Assembly (NCBI RefSeq): GCF_025561445.1
Contig: NZ_CP095096.1
Coordinates: forward strand, 971,822-1,035,821
DNA from: Staphylococcus sp. IVB6181
Lineage (GTDB): Bacteria > Bacillota > Bacilli > Staphylococcales > Staphylococcaceae
Direction: 5' to 3'
DNA length: 64,000 nucleotides
Part shown: one piece after another, positions 23,972 through 32,423 of the stretch
Layout of the letters: every line of letters starts with the position of its first letter
How positions within the stretch are numbered: position 1 is the first letter of the stretch
Program-made: the position numbers and the translations under genes
The notes under the pieces: model-generated
Databases searched by the model: none
What the model was told of the DNA's origin: nothing
Seen by the model: only the letters and a program-made list of their open reading frames with translations

Positions 23972-24649
23972 ATGAAAAAATTATTAGTAGCTTCATCAGC
24001 AACAGCAGCATTTTTCGCAGTAGGAGTAGGAGCAAACGCTCAAGCATCTGAACAAGGAAATGCAGATCAAGCACAATTAGCAGAAACAGCTTTAAACAAT
24101 CCTGAACAATTAAATGAAAGCCCTGTACAAGAAGGCGCTTATAATATTAGCTTTGAATATAACGGTTTAGACTTCAACTTCAACTCAGACGGTACTTACT
24201 GGACTTGGAGTTACGGTCAAGCAGGCGGTAACGCACCAGCAGCTCAAACTACAACTCAAGCAGCTCCAGCAGCACAAGAAGCTCCTGCAGCTGAACAAGC
24301 AGCACCACAAGCTCAAACAGCAACTGAACAAGCACCAGCTCAACAAGCTGCTCCACAACAACAAGCACCAGCACAACAATCACAAGAAGCAAGCTCTGGT
24401 TCTTCAGTAGGTATTCCTTCACACTTACAACAAATTGCACAACGTGAATCAGGTGGCGACATCCACGCTATCAACCCTTCATCAGGTGCAGCAGGTAAAT
24501 ACCAATTCTTACAATCAACTTGGGATTCAGTAGCTCCAGCTGGATATGTTGGCGTTTCACCAGCAAGCGCACCTGAACACATCCAAGACCAAGCAGCTGT
24601 TAAATTATATGACGGCGGCGCAGGTGCATCTCACTGGGTTACTGCATAA
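23972..24649 (+). CDS. sceD: SceD-type secreted transglycosylase
   Basis: A 225-residue exported probable lytic transglycosylase that cleaves or remodels peptidoglycan at the cell surface. An N-terminal signal peptide ([25 protein letters not shown], cleavage probably after residues 25-27) is followed by a short conserved domain (residues 35-75, [25 protein letters not shown]), then a linker of about 75 residues very rich in Ala, Gln and Pro. The catalytic domain is at the C-terminus (about 148-225), with the glutamate in [19 protein letters not shown] and the motif [13 protein letters not shown]. The end [10 protein letters not shown] matches S. aureus SceD. It has a perfect TAGGAGGAT Shine-Dalgarno. 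The WalR-type boxes upstream suggest cell-wall-stress control. Confidence 0.94.
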   Translation: MKKLLVASSATAAFFAVGVGANAQASEQGNADQAQLAETALNNPEQLNESPVQEGAYNISFEYNGLDFNFNSDGTYWTWSYGQAGGNAPAAQTTTQAAPAAQEAPAAEQAAPQAQTATEQAPAQQAAPQQQAPAQQSQEASSGSSVGIPSHLQQIAQRESGGDIHAINPSSGAAGKYQFLQSTWDSVAPAGYVGVSPASAPEHIQDQAAVKLYDGGAGASHWVTA

Positions 24650-24688
24650 TTCAAACGAATTAACAATAATAATATAGAACGATAAATC

Positions 24689-24730
24689 AAGGCAGGTTAT
24701 CTCCGATAGGCGAGGTAATCTGCCTTTTTG
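24689..24730 (+). terminator. sceD terminator, directly abutting the group II intron
   Basis: A 15-bp stem (24689-24703 with 24712-24726, two G-U pairs) with an eight-base loop is followed by TTTTT. The intron begins four bases later. Confidence 0.93.
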
Positions 24731-25227
24731 TAAGTGCGCTCGGCATGATTAGCAACTTGATGGTGAAAGTCCATTACAGGCTTGGCAGTAGGAACTGTTA
24801 GCGAAAGACAAGGGTGTCCATCGCGAGGTGGAATCTGAAGGAAGTCGGACGCAAACACTCGCATTGACGAATAGAAACATCATATCAAGGCTTATGCGAA
24901 CGGATGAGTTTGCTTAACAAAACAAAGTCCGATACTGCCCGAATTCGTATGAGTAAATGATGCAATGACATGAGTGGAAAGTGGTTAATCTTACCCGAGG
25001 AGGTCTCATAAGCGATTCTTCGAATCGTAGTAACAACGAATTATGAGAAGTCAGCAGAAGTCATAGTAGGGAAAATGTACCGAAGGACTGAACAATATTA
25101 AATACAAAGTAAAGAATGGAGGTTATAGATTTACGAAGTACCGAAAACAATGCAAATTGGCAGTCTGTGGAAGATAAGTAGTGGAACGAAAAAGATAAGC
25201 AGATGTGTACAGTAAATCTTAGTTGAT

Positions 25228-26523
25228 ATGGAAGAAATGTATCGTGAGACTCCATCACTGATGGAACTTGTTGTAAGAAAGAACAACATAGAGAAAGCAA
25301 TCAAGAAAGTTGTTAAAAATAATGGCTCTCCTGGAATCGATGGGATGAAGGTTAAAGAGTTACATGCTCACTTCAGAGAATTCTATCCACAGATAAAAGG
25401 AAAACTGCTTAACGGTACGTATAAACCGCAAGCAGTTAAGAAAGTAGCCATTCCAAAACCGAATGGCAAAAAGAGAATTCTTGGAATTCCCGTCGCAAGG
25501 GATAGAGTTATCCAACAAGCAATCAAACAAGTTATCGAACCGATGATAAATCGCCAGTTTTCGAAACATAGTCATGGGTTTAGACCAAATCATAGTACAG
25601 GTACTGCATTAAAACAATGTATCCAATACTATGAGGAGGGTTATCACACAGTCGTAGACTGTGACTTAAAACAATGTTTTGACACGTTGAACCATGACAA
25701 ATTGATGTACTTGTTTGAACGCTTTATACAAGATAAAGCTATCTCTAAATTTATCCGCAAAAGTTTACAAAGCGGGTCTGCAGACCTGTCTGGCGAATAC
25801 GCAGAAAGAAAGACAGGCGCCCCTCAAGGTGGGGTTATATCTCCCTTGTTGTGTAATATCTATTTGCATGAGCTGGATAAAGAATTAGAGAAGCGCGGAC
25901 ATCGTTTTGTGAGATACGCAGATGACTTCGTCATCTTTGTTAAATCAAAACGTGCCGGACAACGTGTTATGGAGAGTATCACAAACTTTATCGAAAAGGA
26001 CCTGAAATTAACAGTGAATAAAGATAAAAGTAAGGTAGGCTCTCCCACACGTTTAAAGTTCTTGAGTTGTCTGATAACGAAAATAAATGGCACTTGTCGT
26101 TTCAGACCCACTATGGAAGCAAAAAGAAATTTAAAAGCCAAATTAAAGTGGGTCACAAGAAGAAATAGACCTGGCACATTTACTGAAATTATAACAGGAA
26201 TCAACGCGATTACTAGAGGTTGGATAAACTATTTTGGCAGAGGTTTTGTTAAAGGATTTATCCGCGAAATGCAAGAGTGGTTGAACCATCGAATCAGACA
26301 ACTTATTTTAAAGCGATGGAAGAAGGTCAAAACAAAATACAAAATGCTTCGAAAATACGGATTAGACCACAATGGTGCCATGCGTATTGCGAACTCAAGA
26401 AAGAAGTATTGGAGGCTTTCCAAAACGCATGAGGTTCATCATGCGCTTACAACAAATAGACTCTACAAGTGGGGTCTAGTACCACTAGCCCGACTCGCAG
26501 AGTCTGCTTACGCAAGATATTGA
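25228..26523 (+). CDS. ltrA: Group II intron reverse transcriptase/maturase (LtrA type, class C)
   Basis: A 431-residue intron-encoded protein for splicing and retrotransposition. The fingers/palm carry NNGSPGIDGM, RILGIPVARDRVIQQA, FRPNHSTGTALKQ, GAPQGGVISPLLCNIYLHELD and the catalytic YADDF (about residue 230). The thumb/maturase X part follows (about 300-370), with the GIIM segment INAITRGWINYFGRGF. The short basic C-terminus lacks an HNH endonuclease domain, as expected for class C. The frame is intact, with no sign of decay. The ATG has little Shine-Dalgarno, which is common for intron proteins; a start at the internal ATG three codons on is also possible. Confidence 0.95.
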   Translation: MEEMYRETPSLMELVVRKNNIEKAIKKVVKNNGSPGIDGMKVKELHAHFREFYPQIKGKLLNGTYKPQAVKKVAIPKPNGKKRILGIPVARDRVIQQAIKQVIEPMINRQFSKHSHGFRPNHSTGTALKQCIQYYEEGYHTVVDCDLKQCFDTLNHDKLMYLFERFIQDKAISKFIRKSLQSGSADLSGEYAERKTGAPQGGVISPLLCNIYLHELDKELEKRGHRFVRYADDFVIFVKSKRAGQRVMESITNFIEKDLKLTVNKDKSKVGSPTRLKFLSCLITKINGTCRFRPTMEAKRNLKAKLKWVTRRNRPGTFTEIITGINAITRGWINYFGRGFVKGFIREMQEWLNHRIRQLILKRWKKVKTKYKMLRKYGLDHNGAMRIANSRKKYWRLSKTHEVHHALTTNRLYKWGLVPLARLAESAYARY

Positions 26524-26599
26524 ACCGCCGTGTACGGAACCGTACGCACGGTGGTGTGAGAGGACGAGTATTCAATTAATGATTACTCTCCTACTCGAT
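26522..26599 (+). ncRNA. Group II intron domains V and VI
   Basis: Domain V folds from about 26523 to 26556: ACCGCCGTG-TACGG pairs with CCGTA-CGCACGGTGGT around AA. It contains a CGC that may be the catalytic triad of class C introns. Domain VI (26557-26599) pairs GAGGACGAGTA with TTACTCTCCT and leaves an unpaired A seven bases before the 3' end. Confidence 0.75.
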
Positions 26600-26722
26600 T
26601 ATAGATGTAATATATGAAACAAAATATATATGGTTGTAACCCACCTGAATTGAAAGAATGCTAGTATAAAGATAAGAAATTAATCTTATTAAACAAACAC
26701 CTTATGGGAGGACATATATTAC

Positions 26723-27479
26723 ATGAAGAAATTACTAGTAGCATCAACAGCGGTGACAGCTGCTGCAGCAGTATTAGCAACAGGATTCCAAGCAAATGAC
26801 GTACAAGCAAAATCATCTACACCGGCTGAACATGCGAAAAAAAGTAAAAGAAGCAGAAAAGTTTTTAAATGAAAAAGGTGAATACACTGTAGTTAAAGGT
26901 GACACTTTAAATAAAATCGCTAAAAAATTCGATGTTGAAGTTAAAGACTTAAAAAAATGGAACAAGAAAAAATCTGATCTTATCTTAGTTGACGAAAGCT
27001 TAAAAGTAAAAGAACCTAAGAAAACAGCTACAACTCAAACAGCTGTTCAATCTGAAGGCAACTACAACTATAATACACAAACAGTATCATATAATAACTA
27101 CACTGAAGCGCAATCTAACAATGCGCCTGAACAATCATACAATGCACCGCAACAATCTTATAGTGCGCCTCAAGTTTCTTACAGCCAACCAACATACCAT
27201 GGCGGCGGTTCTGTAAGATTAGCAAACGGCAACACTGCAGGTGCTCAAGGTTCTTACGCAGCAAGCCAAATGGCAGCACGTACTGGCGTATCAGCATCAG
27301 TTTGGGAACAAATCATTGCACGTGAATCAAATGGTCAAGTCAATGCATACAACCCATCAGGTGCTTCAGGTTTATTCCAAACAATGCCAGGTTGGGGTTC
27401 AACTTCAAGTGTTGACGATCAAATCAACTCAGCAGTCAGAGCATACAATGCACAAGGTTTAGGTGCTTGGGGCTTCTAA
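26723..27479 (+). pseudogene. LysM-IsaA-like secreted transglycosylase, frameshifted in an A7 run
   Basis: The ATG at 26723, behind TATGGGAGGACA, opens a signal peptide ([20 protein letters not shown]..., ending about ANDVQA) and runs to GCG followed by seven A residues (26837-26843). In this frame it stops at 26870. Dropping one A joins it to the following frame, which reads [36 protein letters not shown] (LysM domain), a Gln/Tyr/Asn-rich linker with three NAPQQSY-like repeats, and an IsaA-type C-terminal domain ([26 protein letters not shown], ending [12 protein letters not shown]). So the intact protein would be about 250 residues. The A7 run is a classic place for a real indel, polymerase slippage (partial function) or an assembly error. 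The closest comparison is S. aureus IsaA for the last 90 residues; IsaA itself has no LysM. Confidence 0.85.
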
Positions 27480-27520
27480 TACTTCAATCACAATATTGAA
27501 ATTAATTTCATAGAATATAT

Positions 27521-27549
27521 AAAGCCGGGACAATCGTCTCGGCTTTTTT
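27521..27549 (+). terminator. Terminator after the IsaA-like gene
   Basis: AAAGCCGGGA pairs with TCTCGGCTTT (one G-U) around CAATCG and runs into TTTTTT. Confidence 0.92.
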
Positions 27550-27619
27550 CGTCAATCATAAATATTGCAACGATGGAGCTGCTTTGATATGTTTAGTTTG
27601 TAAAGACAAATTTAATAAA

Positions 27620-27703
27620 ACTGCTGGGGGCGCCGTAAAGGCTGAGATAGTAATACTAGACCCTTAAAACCTGATTTGGTTAATACCAACGTAGGAAAGT
27701 AGT
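27620..27703 (+). ncRNA. TPP riboswitch aptamer (THI box)
   Basis: All conserved elements are present in order: GGGGGCGCC, GGCTGAGATAGTAAT, GACCCTT, AACCTGAT, GGTTAATACCAACGTAGGAAAG. The closing P1 helix is ACTGCT (27620-27625) with AGTAGT (27698-27703). It precedes tenA-thiD-thiM-thiE and acts on the terminator at 27740-27773. Confidence 0.96.
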
Positions 27704-27739
27704 AGCCATATAAAAGAACGCTATAATTCTAAAAGTATG

Positions 27740-27773
27740 AACTGCTTTTCTGTCTCAGGAAAGCAGTTTTTTT
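27740..27773 (+). terminator. TPP riboswitch expression platform (regulated terminator)
   Basis: AACTGCTTTTC pairs with GGAAAGCAGTT (one G-U) followed by seven T residues, ending right against the tenA Shine-Dalgarno. Its left arm ACTGCT repeats the 5' strand of P1 (27620-27625), so when P1 is closed by TPP the terminator is free to form; the opposing antiterminator is not obvious. Confidence 0.85.
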
Positions 27774-27788
27774 ATGGAGGAATTAAAA

Positions 27789-28475
27789 GTGACATTTGCT
27801 GAAACATTAGAAAGAGATGCACAACCTATTATTGATGAAATTTATCACGATGGTTTCATTCAAGATTTACTGAAAGCACAAATAGATAAAGAAGCAATCA
27901 GACAATATCTAAGAGCAGATGCATCTTATTTAAGAGAGTTTGCTAATATCTATGCTTTATTAATTCCAAAAATGCCTGATTTAGAAAATGTGCGTTTCTT
28001 AGTTGATCAAATTCAATTTATCGTCAATGGTGAAGTGGAAGCACATGAGTTTATGGCAGAATATGTCGGCGAACCATACAACGAAATCGTTCAAGAGAAG
28101 GTTTGGCCGCCAAGCGGAGACCACTATATTAAACACATGTATTACAACGTTTATGCACATGAAAATGCGGCATATGCGATTGCGGCGATGGCACCTTGTC
28201 CATATGTCTACGCAGAAGTTGCCAAACGTGCAATGCAAGATGCTTCGCTGAACAAAGATTCTATCTTAGAAAAATGGTTTGAATTTTATCAAACTGAGAT
28301 GGATCCGTTAATCGATGTTTTGAATCAGCTGATGAATACATTGACACAAAACATGACAGAACACGAAAAACAAGAAGTCAGAGATAATTATCTGCAAAGT
28401 ACGGTCCATGAACGCAACTTCTTTAACATGGCCTATACAAGCGAAAAATGGGAATTTGGAGGAACAAGAGTATGA
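27789..28475 (+). CDS. tenA: Thiaminase II / aminopyrimidine aminohydrolase TenA
   Basis: A 228-residue TenA that hydrolyses aminomethyl-HMP (and thiamine) to recycle the pyrimidine moiety. Motifs: [19 protein letters not shown], the [14 protein letters not shown] segment, the active-site cysteine in [11 protein letters not shown], and [10 protein letters not shown] at the C-terminus. A frame opens at an ATG (27774), but that ATG overlaps the GGAGG ribosome binding site. The GTG at 27789, 8 bases after GGAGG, gives the conserved [15 protein letters not shown] start. First gene of the riboswitch-controlled operon. Confidence 0.94.
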   Translation: MTFAETLERDAQPIIDEIYHDGFIQDLLKAQIDKEAIRQYLRADASYLREFANIYALLIPKMPDLENVRFLVDQIQFIVNGEVEAHEFMAEYVGEPYNEIVQEKVWPPSGDHYIKHMYYNVYAHENAAYAIAAMAPCPYVYAEVAKRAMQDASLNKDSILEKWFEFYQTEMDPLIDVLNQLMNTLTQNMTEHEKQEVRDNYLQSTVHERNFFNMAYTSEKWEFGGTRV

Positions 28476-29293
28476 ATAAACCGAAAATAGCATTAACAAT
28501 TGCGGGTACAGATCCGACAGGCGGCGCAGGTGTCATGGCAGACTTGAAGTCATTTCATGCATGCGGCGTATACGGAATGGCAGCTATTACAAGTATCGTG
28601 GCACAAAATACTAAAGGCGTTCAGCATATTCATAACCTAGACATTACTTGGCTTAAAGAACAACTCGACAGTGTCTTTGATGATGAGTTGCCGCAAGCGA
28701 TTAAAACAGGAATGATTGCGACTAAAGAAATGATGGAATTAATCCGCAGCTTTTTAGAGCAGCATCCTGACATTCCGTATGTCATTGATCCAGTAATGCT
28801 GGCAAAAAGCGGAGATGCTTTAATGGATGATCAAGGCAAACATGCACTCCAAAGCATATTATTGCCGCTGGCAGATGTTGCGACACCGAACTTGCCTGAA
28901 GCAGAAGAAATTGTCGGCTTCAAACTAGACAGTGAAGATGCAATTAAAAAAGCCGGAAAAGTCTTTATTGAAGATATCGGATGCAAAGGTGTTGTGATTA
29001 AAGGCGGACATATTGAAAATGATGCAATCGCAAAAGATTATCTATTCACTAAAGAAGGATTAGAGGTCTTTGAAAGTGAACGTTATGATACGAAGCATAC
29101 ACATGGTACAGGCTGCACATTCTCTGCAGTTATCGCAGCAGAATTAGCAAAAGGCAAATCTATTTACGATGCTGTGAAAAAAGCGAAAGACTTTATTGCT
29201 TTAAGTATTAAATATACACCTGAAATCGGCCAAGGCAGAGGTCCTGTGAACCATTTTGCTTATATGAAGAAAGTAGGTTTAGATGATGAGTAA
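28472..29293 (+). CDS. thiD: Hydroxymethylpyrimidine/phosphomethylpyrimidine kinase
   Basis: A 273-residue ribokinase-fold enzyme phosphorylating HMP and HMP-P to HMP-PP. Motifs: [19 protein letters not shown] at the N-terminus, [11 protein letters not shown], and the anion-hole [17 protein letters not shown] at the C-terminus. The ATG overlaps the tenA stop (ATGA) and lies after TTTGGAGGAACAAG. An upstream in-frame ATG (28448) lies inside tenA and is not needed. Confidence 0.96.
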   Translation: MNKPKIALTIAGTDPTGGAGVMADLKSFHACGVYGMAAITSIVAQNTKGVQHIHNLDITWLKEQLDSVFDDELPQAIKTGMIATKEMMELIRSFLEQHPDIPYVIDPVMLAKSGDALMDDQGKHALQSILLPLADVATPNLPEAEEIVGFKLDSEDAIKKAGKVFIEDIGCKGVVIKGGHIENDAIAKDYLFTKEGLEVFESERYDTKHTHGTGCTFSAVIAAELAKGKSIYDAVKKAKDFIALSIKYTPEIGQGRGPVNHFAYMKKVGLDDE

Positions 29294-30080
29294 CGTTTTA
29301 GATAGAATCAGATCAGAACATCCATTAGTGATTTGTTTTACGAATGATGTCGTTAAGAACTTTACCGCAAATGGTCTGCTAAGCTTAGGAGCGAGTCCTG
29401 CTATGAGTGAAGCGCCGCAAGAAGCGAAAGATTTTTATCCGCATGCAGGTGCGGTATTGATTAATATTGGAACACTGACGAAAGATACAGAACATGCTAT
29501 GTTAGCAGTAGGCAAAATTGCGAATGAAACAAACACACCTTTAGTCTTTGATCCAGTCGCAGTCGGCGCATCACAATATAGAAAAAATTTCTGCAAATAT
29601 TTCTTGAAAAAGATTCGCCCTACAGTCATTAAAGGCAATGCTTCAGAAATTTTAACTTTAATTGATGATTCGACTACAATGAAAGGGACTGACAGTGACG
29701 AAAGTTTAGATGTAGTCAGCATTGCTGAGAAAGCACATGAACAGTACCAAACAGCGATTGTGTTAACAGGCGAAACAGATGTTATTGCACATAACAACAA
29801 AGTAATAAAACTCAATAACGGTTCACGCTTTTTAACACAAATTACGGGTGCAGGCTGCTTGTTAGGTGCTGTTGTGGGCGCATTCTTATTCAGAAATGAA
29901 AATCCTGACATTTATGATTTGGCAGAAGCGGTTTCTGTATATAATGTTGCGGCAGAACGTGCAGAACAATTGAGCGAAACAAAAGGGCCAGGTACTTTCT
30001 TAGTTCAATTTATTGATGCGTTATATCGTATTGATCATGATGCTGTGGTTCAAAACAGCAAAGTACAAGAGGTGCAATAA
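29283..30080 (+). CDS. thiM: Hydroxyethylthiazole kinase
   Basis: A 265-residue kinase salvaging the thiazole moiety of thiamine. Motifs: ITNDVVKNFTANGLL-like start (seen as CFTNDVVKNFTANG), DPVAVGASQYR, VIKGNASEI and the ATP/anion motif TGAGCLLGAVVGAF. It overlaps thiD by 11 bases. Two adjacent ATGs (29283 and 29286) are possible starts. Confidence 0.95.
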   Translation: MMSNVLDRIRSEHPLVICFTNDVVKNFTANGLLSLGASPAMSEAPQEAKDFYPHAGAVLINIGTLTKDTEHAMLAVGKIANETNTPLVFDPVAVGASQYRKNFCKYFLKKIRPTVIKGNASEILTLIDDSTTMKGTDSDESLDVVSIAEKAHEQYQTAIVLTGETDVIAHNNKVIKLNNGSRFLTQITGAGCLLGAVVGAFLFRNENPDIYDLAEAVSVYNVAAERAEQLSETKGPGTFLVQFIDALYRIDHDAVVQNSKVQEVQ

Positions 30081-30081
30081 G

Positions 30082-30720
30082 ATGTTTCAACCTGAAGATT
30101 TAAAAGTTTACTTTATTTGCGGGACACAAGATGTGCCTGAAGGCAAAACGATTGAAGAAGTACTTAAAGCAGCTTTAGAAGGCGGTATTACTTTATTCCA
30201 ATTCAGAGAAAAAGGACCAAATGCGAAAACAGGAAAAGAAAAAACAGCGTTAGCACGCAAGCTTCAAGCATTATGTCATGACTATGATGTGCCGTTTATT
30301 GTCAATGATGATGTAGCATTAGCTGAAGCTATTGATGCAGATGGCATTCACGTTGGGCAAGATGATGCTTCTGTTGCTTCGTTTAAAAATCAATTCAATG
30401 GCAAAATTATCGGTTTAAGTGTAGGGAACGAAGCAGAATTGGCACAATCTGATTTGACAGATATTGATTATATCGGCGTTGGACCTATCTTTAAAACAGG
30501 TTCAAAAGCAGATGCCAGCGACCCTGTCGGTACAGAAATGATCGAGATTCTGCATAATGCTACACAAGGTGTGCCGATTGTTGCGATAGGCGGAATTTCG
30601 ATGGAAAATGCTGCTCAAGTTGCCAAAACACATGCTCAAGGTGTTTCTGTGATTTCTGCCATTGCACAAAGTTCAGATATTCAAGCAACCGTCCAAAATT
30701 TCTTACAATATTTTAAATAA
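30082..30720 (+). CDS. thiE: Thiamine-phosphate synthase
   Basis: A 212-residue TIM-barrel enzyme joining HMP-PP and hydroxyethylthiazole phosphate. Motifs: LFQFREKGP, VNDDVALAEAIDADGIHVGQDD, GVGPIFKTGSKADA and AIGGIS. The open frame extends 23 codons upstream inside thiM, but the ATG at 30082 behind AGAGGTGC matches the family. It completes a salvage-type operon: no thiC, thiG or thiF-like gene is present in this window. Confidence 0.95.
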   Translation: MFQPEDLKVYFICGTQDVPEGKTIEEVLKAALEGGITLFQFREKGPNAKTGKEKTALARKLQALCHDYDVPFIVNDDVALAEAIDADGIHVGQDDASVASFKNQFNGKIIGLSVGNEAELAQSDLTDIDYIGVGPIFKTGSKADASDPVGTEMIEILHNATQGVPIVAIGGISMENAAQVAKTHAQGVSVISAIAQSSDIQATVQNFLQYFK

Positions 30721-30766
30721 TGCTGTTAATTTTATGTTTTTGTTTTCTACACCTCATAGAATGTGA

Positions 30767-30772
30767 TAAAAT
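30767..30772 (+). promoter_or_regulatory. Possible extended -10 for yidC
   Basis: TGATAAAAT (TGN plus TAAAAT) lies about 37 bp before the yidC start; the same nonamer precedes ddl at 40941-40949. No matched -35 is convincing. Confidence 0.35.
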
Positions 30773-30808
30773 TATTTTTATGTGAATAATACCAATAGAG
30801 GTGGAAAA

Positions 30809-31684
30809 ATGAATAAAAAAGCATTATTGCCTTTGCTACTTGGGGTTATGGTGTTTCTTGCAGGGTGTGATTATTCTAAACCTGAGAACAGAACAGGTTT
30901 CTTCTATAATACATTTGTAAAAAACATGGATAACGTTATCCACTGGCTAGGCTCTAGTTTCAATAACGATTATGGATTAGCGATTATCGTCTTAGTTTTA
31001 GCAATCCGTATTATCGTTCTGCCATTCATGCTTTCTAACTATAAGAATAGTCATTTAATGCGTGAAAAAATGATTATCGCAAAACCAGATATGGATGCAG
31101 TAAAAGAAAAAGTTAAACGTGCACGTACACAAGAAGATAAAATGGCTGCTAACCAAGAAATGATGGAAGTTTATAAAAAATACGATATGAATCCAATGCA
31201 AAGTATGCTTGGATGTTTACCGATGCTGATCCAAATGCCGGTCATCATGGGATTATTCTTCGTATTGAAATATCCTTCACCAGGCGGAATTACAGAACAT
31301 CCGGATTTCTTATGGTTCAACTTAGCTAAACCAGATATTTGGATTACAATTATTGCCGGTGTGCTTTATTTCTTACAAGCTTATGTTTCAACATTCAGTA
31401 TGCCGCCTGAACAAAAACAAATGAGTTACATGATGATGATTATTTCACCGATTATGATCGTTTGGGTTTCATTAAGTTCAGCTTCGGCATTAGGTTTATA
31501 CTGGTCAGTCAGTGCCGCTTTCTTGATTGTTCAAACATATGTCGCAAATGCGTACTATTCTAAGAAAGCAAAAGAAGAAGTTGCACCTATGATCAGAGCG
31601 TATGAAGAGAAATACGGCAAAGATGGAAAAGGCAAAAACAAAGGCGCACAAGTAATAGGCAAGAAAAACAAAAAGAAAAAATAA
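30809..31684 (+). CDS. yidC: Membrane protein insertase YidC/OxaA
   Basis: A 291-residue insertase placing proteins in the cytoplasmic membrane with or without SecYEG. A lipoprotein signal ends in the lipobox LAGC with Cys20 as lipidation site. The five-helix core carries the hydrophilic-groove arginine Arg67 in [10 protein letters not shown], and the cytoplasmic hairpin (about residues 85-125) is followed by helices containing [18 protein letters not shown]. The tail is highly basic. The start at 30809 is chosen because GAGGTGGAAAA precedes it and the signal peptide begins there; the frame itself opens nine codons earlier. It is the YidC1/SpoIIIJ type by its lipobox. Confidence 0.95.
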   Translation: MNKKALLPLLLGVMVFLAGCDYSKPENRTGFFYNTFVKNMDNVIHWLGSSFNNDYGLAIIVLVLAIRIIVLPFMLSNYKNSHLMREKMIIAKPDMDAVKEKVKRARTQEDKMAANQEMMEVYKKYDMNPMQSMLGCLPMLIQMPVIMGLFFVLKYPSPGGITEHPDFLWFNLAKPDIWITIIAGVLYFLQAYVSTFSMPPEQKQMSYMMMIISPIMIVWVSLSSASALGLYWSVSAAFLIVQTYVANAYYSKKAKEEVAPMIRAYEEKYGKDGKGKNKGAQVIGKKNKKKK

Positions 31685-31695
31685 TATGAATTGAG

Positions 31696-31728
31696 AAAAT
31701 CAGTTGCGATTCGCAGCTGATTTTTTCT
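31696..31728 (+). terminator. Terminator after yidC
   Basis: AAAATCAGTTGCGA pairs with TCGCAGCTGATTTT (one G-U) with a very small loop and is followed by TTTTTTCTTT. Confidence 0.9.
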
Positions 31729-31790
31729 TTAAGATAACACAATTAGGGAATAGACAAGTAAAGCGCTATCTATTTGGAGGTATAAAACCA

Positions 31791-32300
31791 ATGGAAATTA
31801 AATCAGTAACAACCGAAGATATAAAGGAACTGCAAATCATCAGTTATCGAACTTTTGACGATACTTTCAGAGAAATGAACCAGCCTGAGAATTTAAAAGC
31901 ATATTTAGATTCAGCTTTTACTGAGGAACAATTGCGCAGCGAACTTGAAGACCCGCATTCTTATTTTTACTTTTTATACGACAATGATAAAATAGTCGGC
32001 TATTTGAAAATGAATGGACCTGATGCACAAACTGAAGAAGTTGCATCGGATTCTATCGAAATTGAACGTCTATATATTTTAAAGAACTATCAACGTTACG
32101 GTTATGGCAAGAAATTGTTGAACTTTGCGATTAAGTTTGCGGTCGAAGAAGACAAGAAAAGTATTTGGCTGGGCGTTTGGGAGAAAAATACCCAAGCCAT
32201 CGGATTTTATGAGCATCTCGGTTTCAAAAAGATTATAGAACATGATTTCATGATGGGAGAAGAACGACAAACTGATTATATATTAGCGCATTCTTTATAA
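31791..32300 (+). CDS. GNAT acetyltransferase, PaiA-like
   Basis: A 169-residue GCN5-related N-acetyltransferase. The acetyl-CoA loop is IERLYILKNYQRYGYGKKLL (about residues 94-113), followed by IWLGVWEKNTQAIGFYEHLGF. These segments closely resemble B. subtilis PaiA, which acetylates spermidine and spermine, so a polyamine or related amine is a reasonable substrate guess (not proven). The ATG at 31791 is behind TTTGGAGGTATAA; the longer frame from 31704 runs through the yidC terminator. An ISL3-family element is inserted four bases after its stop codon, separating it from its original terminator at 33839. Confidence 0.85.
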   Translation: MEIKSVTTEDIKELQIISYRTFDDTFREMNQPENLKAYLDSAFTEEQLRSELEDPHSYFYFLYDNDKIVGYLKMNGPDAQTEEVASDSIEIERLYILKNYQRYGYGKKLLNFAIKFAVEEDKKSIWLGVWEKNTQAIGFYEHLGFKKIIEHDFMMGEERQTDYILAHSL

Positions 32301-32304
32301 TAAA
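32297..32304 (+). repeat. Left copy of the IS target-site duplication
   Basis: ATAATAAA, identical to 33820-33827, flanks the left end of the ISL3-family element. It includes the stop codon of the acetyltransferase gene. Confidence 0.93.
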
Positions 32305-32321
32305 GGTTCTTCATCTTTTAT

Positions 32322-32350
32322 GGTGGGAAGGTAAAACTTCCCGCCTTTTT
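32322..32350 (+). terminator. Terminator inside the left end of the IS
   Basis: GGTGGGAAG pairs with CTTCCCGCC (one G-U) around GTAAAA, followed by TTTTT. It overlaps the inner part of the left inverted repeat and would block read-through into the transposase gene. Confidence 0.85.
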
Positions 32351-32423
32351 CGATACACAAAAAGCGCAATTGCCTCTATAATTTAAAGTGACCAAACCCA
32401 AATTAAAGGAGACAAGTGCGCCT

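Larger units (their letters stand above)
24734..26599 (+). mobile_element. Group IIC intron, apparently complete
   Basis: The 5' end reads GTGCGCTCGGCATG, the standard GUGYG start. The 3' end is ...CCTACTCGAT, fitting the AY rule, and the domain VI bulged A is probably at 26593. About 490 bp of ribozyme (domains I to IV start) precede the reverse transcriptase/maturase gene, and domains V and VI follow its stop. The element lies immediately after the T tract of the sceD terminator, which is the known target preference of group IIC introns. Boundaries are assigned from conserved ends, not by comparison with an empty site. The spliced junction would read TTTTTGTAA next to TATAGATG. Size is about 1866 bp. 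Confidence 0.85.

Noticed and set aside
24250-24400. Ala/Gln/Pro-rich repeat in sceD as a possible CRISPR or tandem DNA repeat
   Set aside because: The DNA repeats are irregular codon-level repeats of a protein linker, with no regular spacer pattern. No CRISPR array was seen anywhere in the window.
25228-26523. Reverse transcriptase considered as a defence RT (retron, DRT or Abi type)
   Set aside because: It lies inside a ribozyme with a GTGCG 5' end, domains V and VI and a maturase domain, so it is a group II intron protein.
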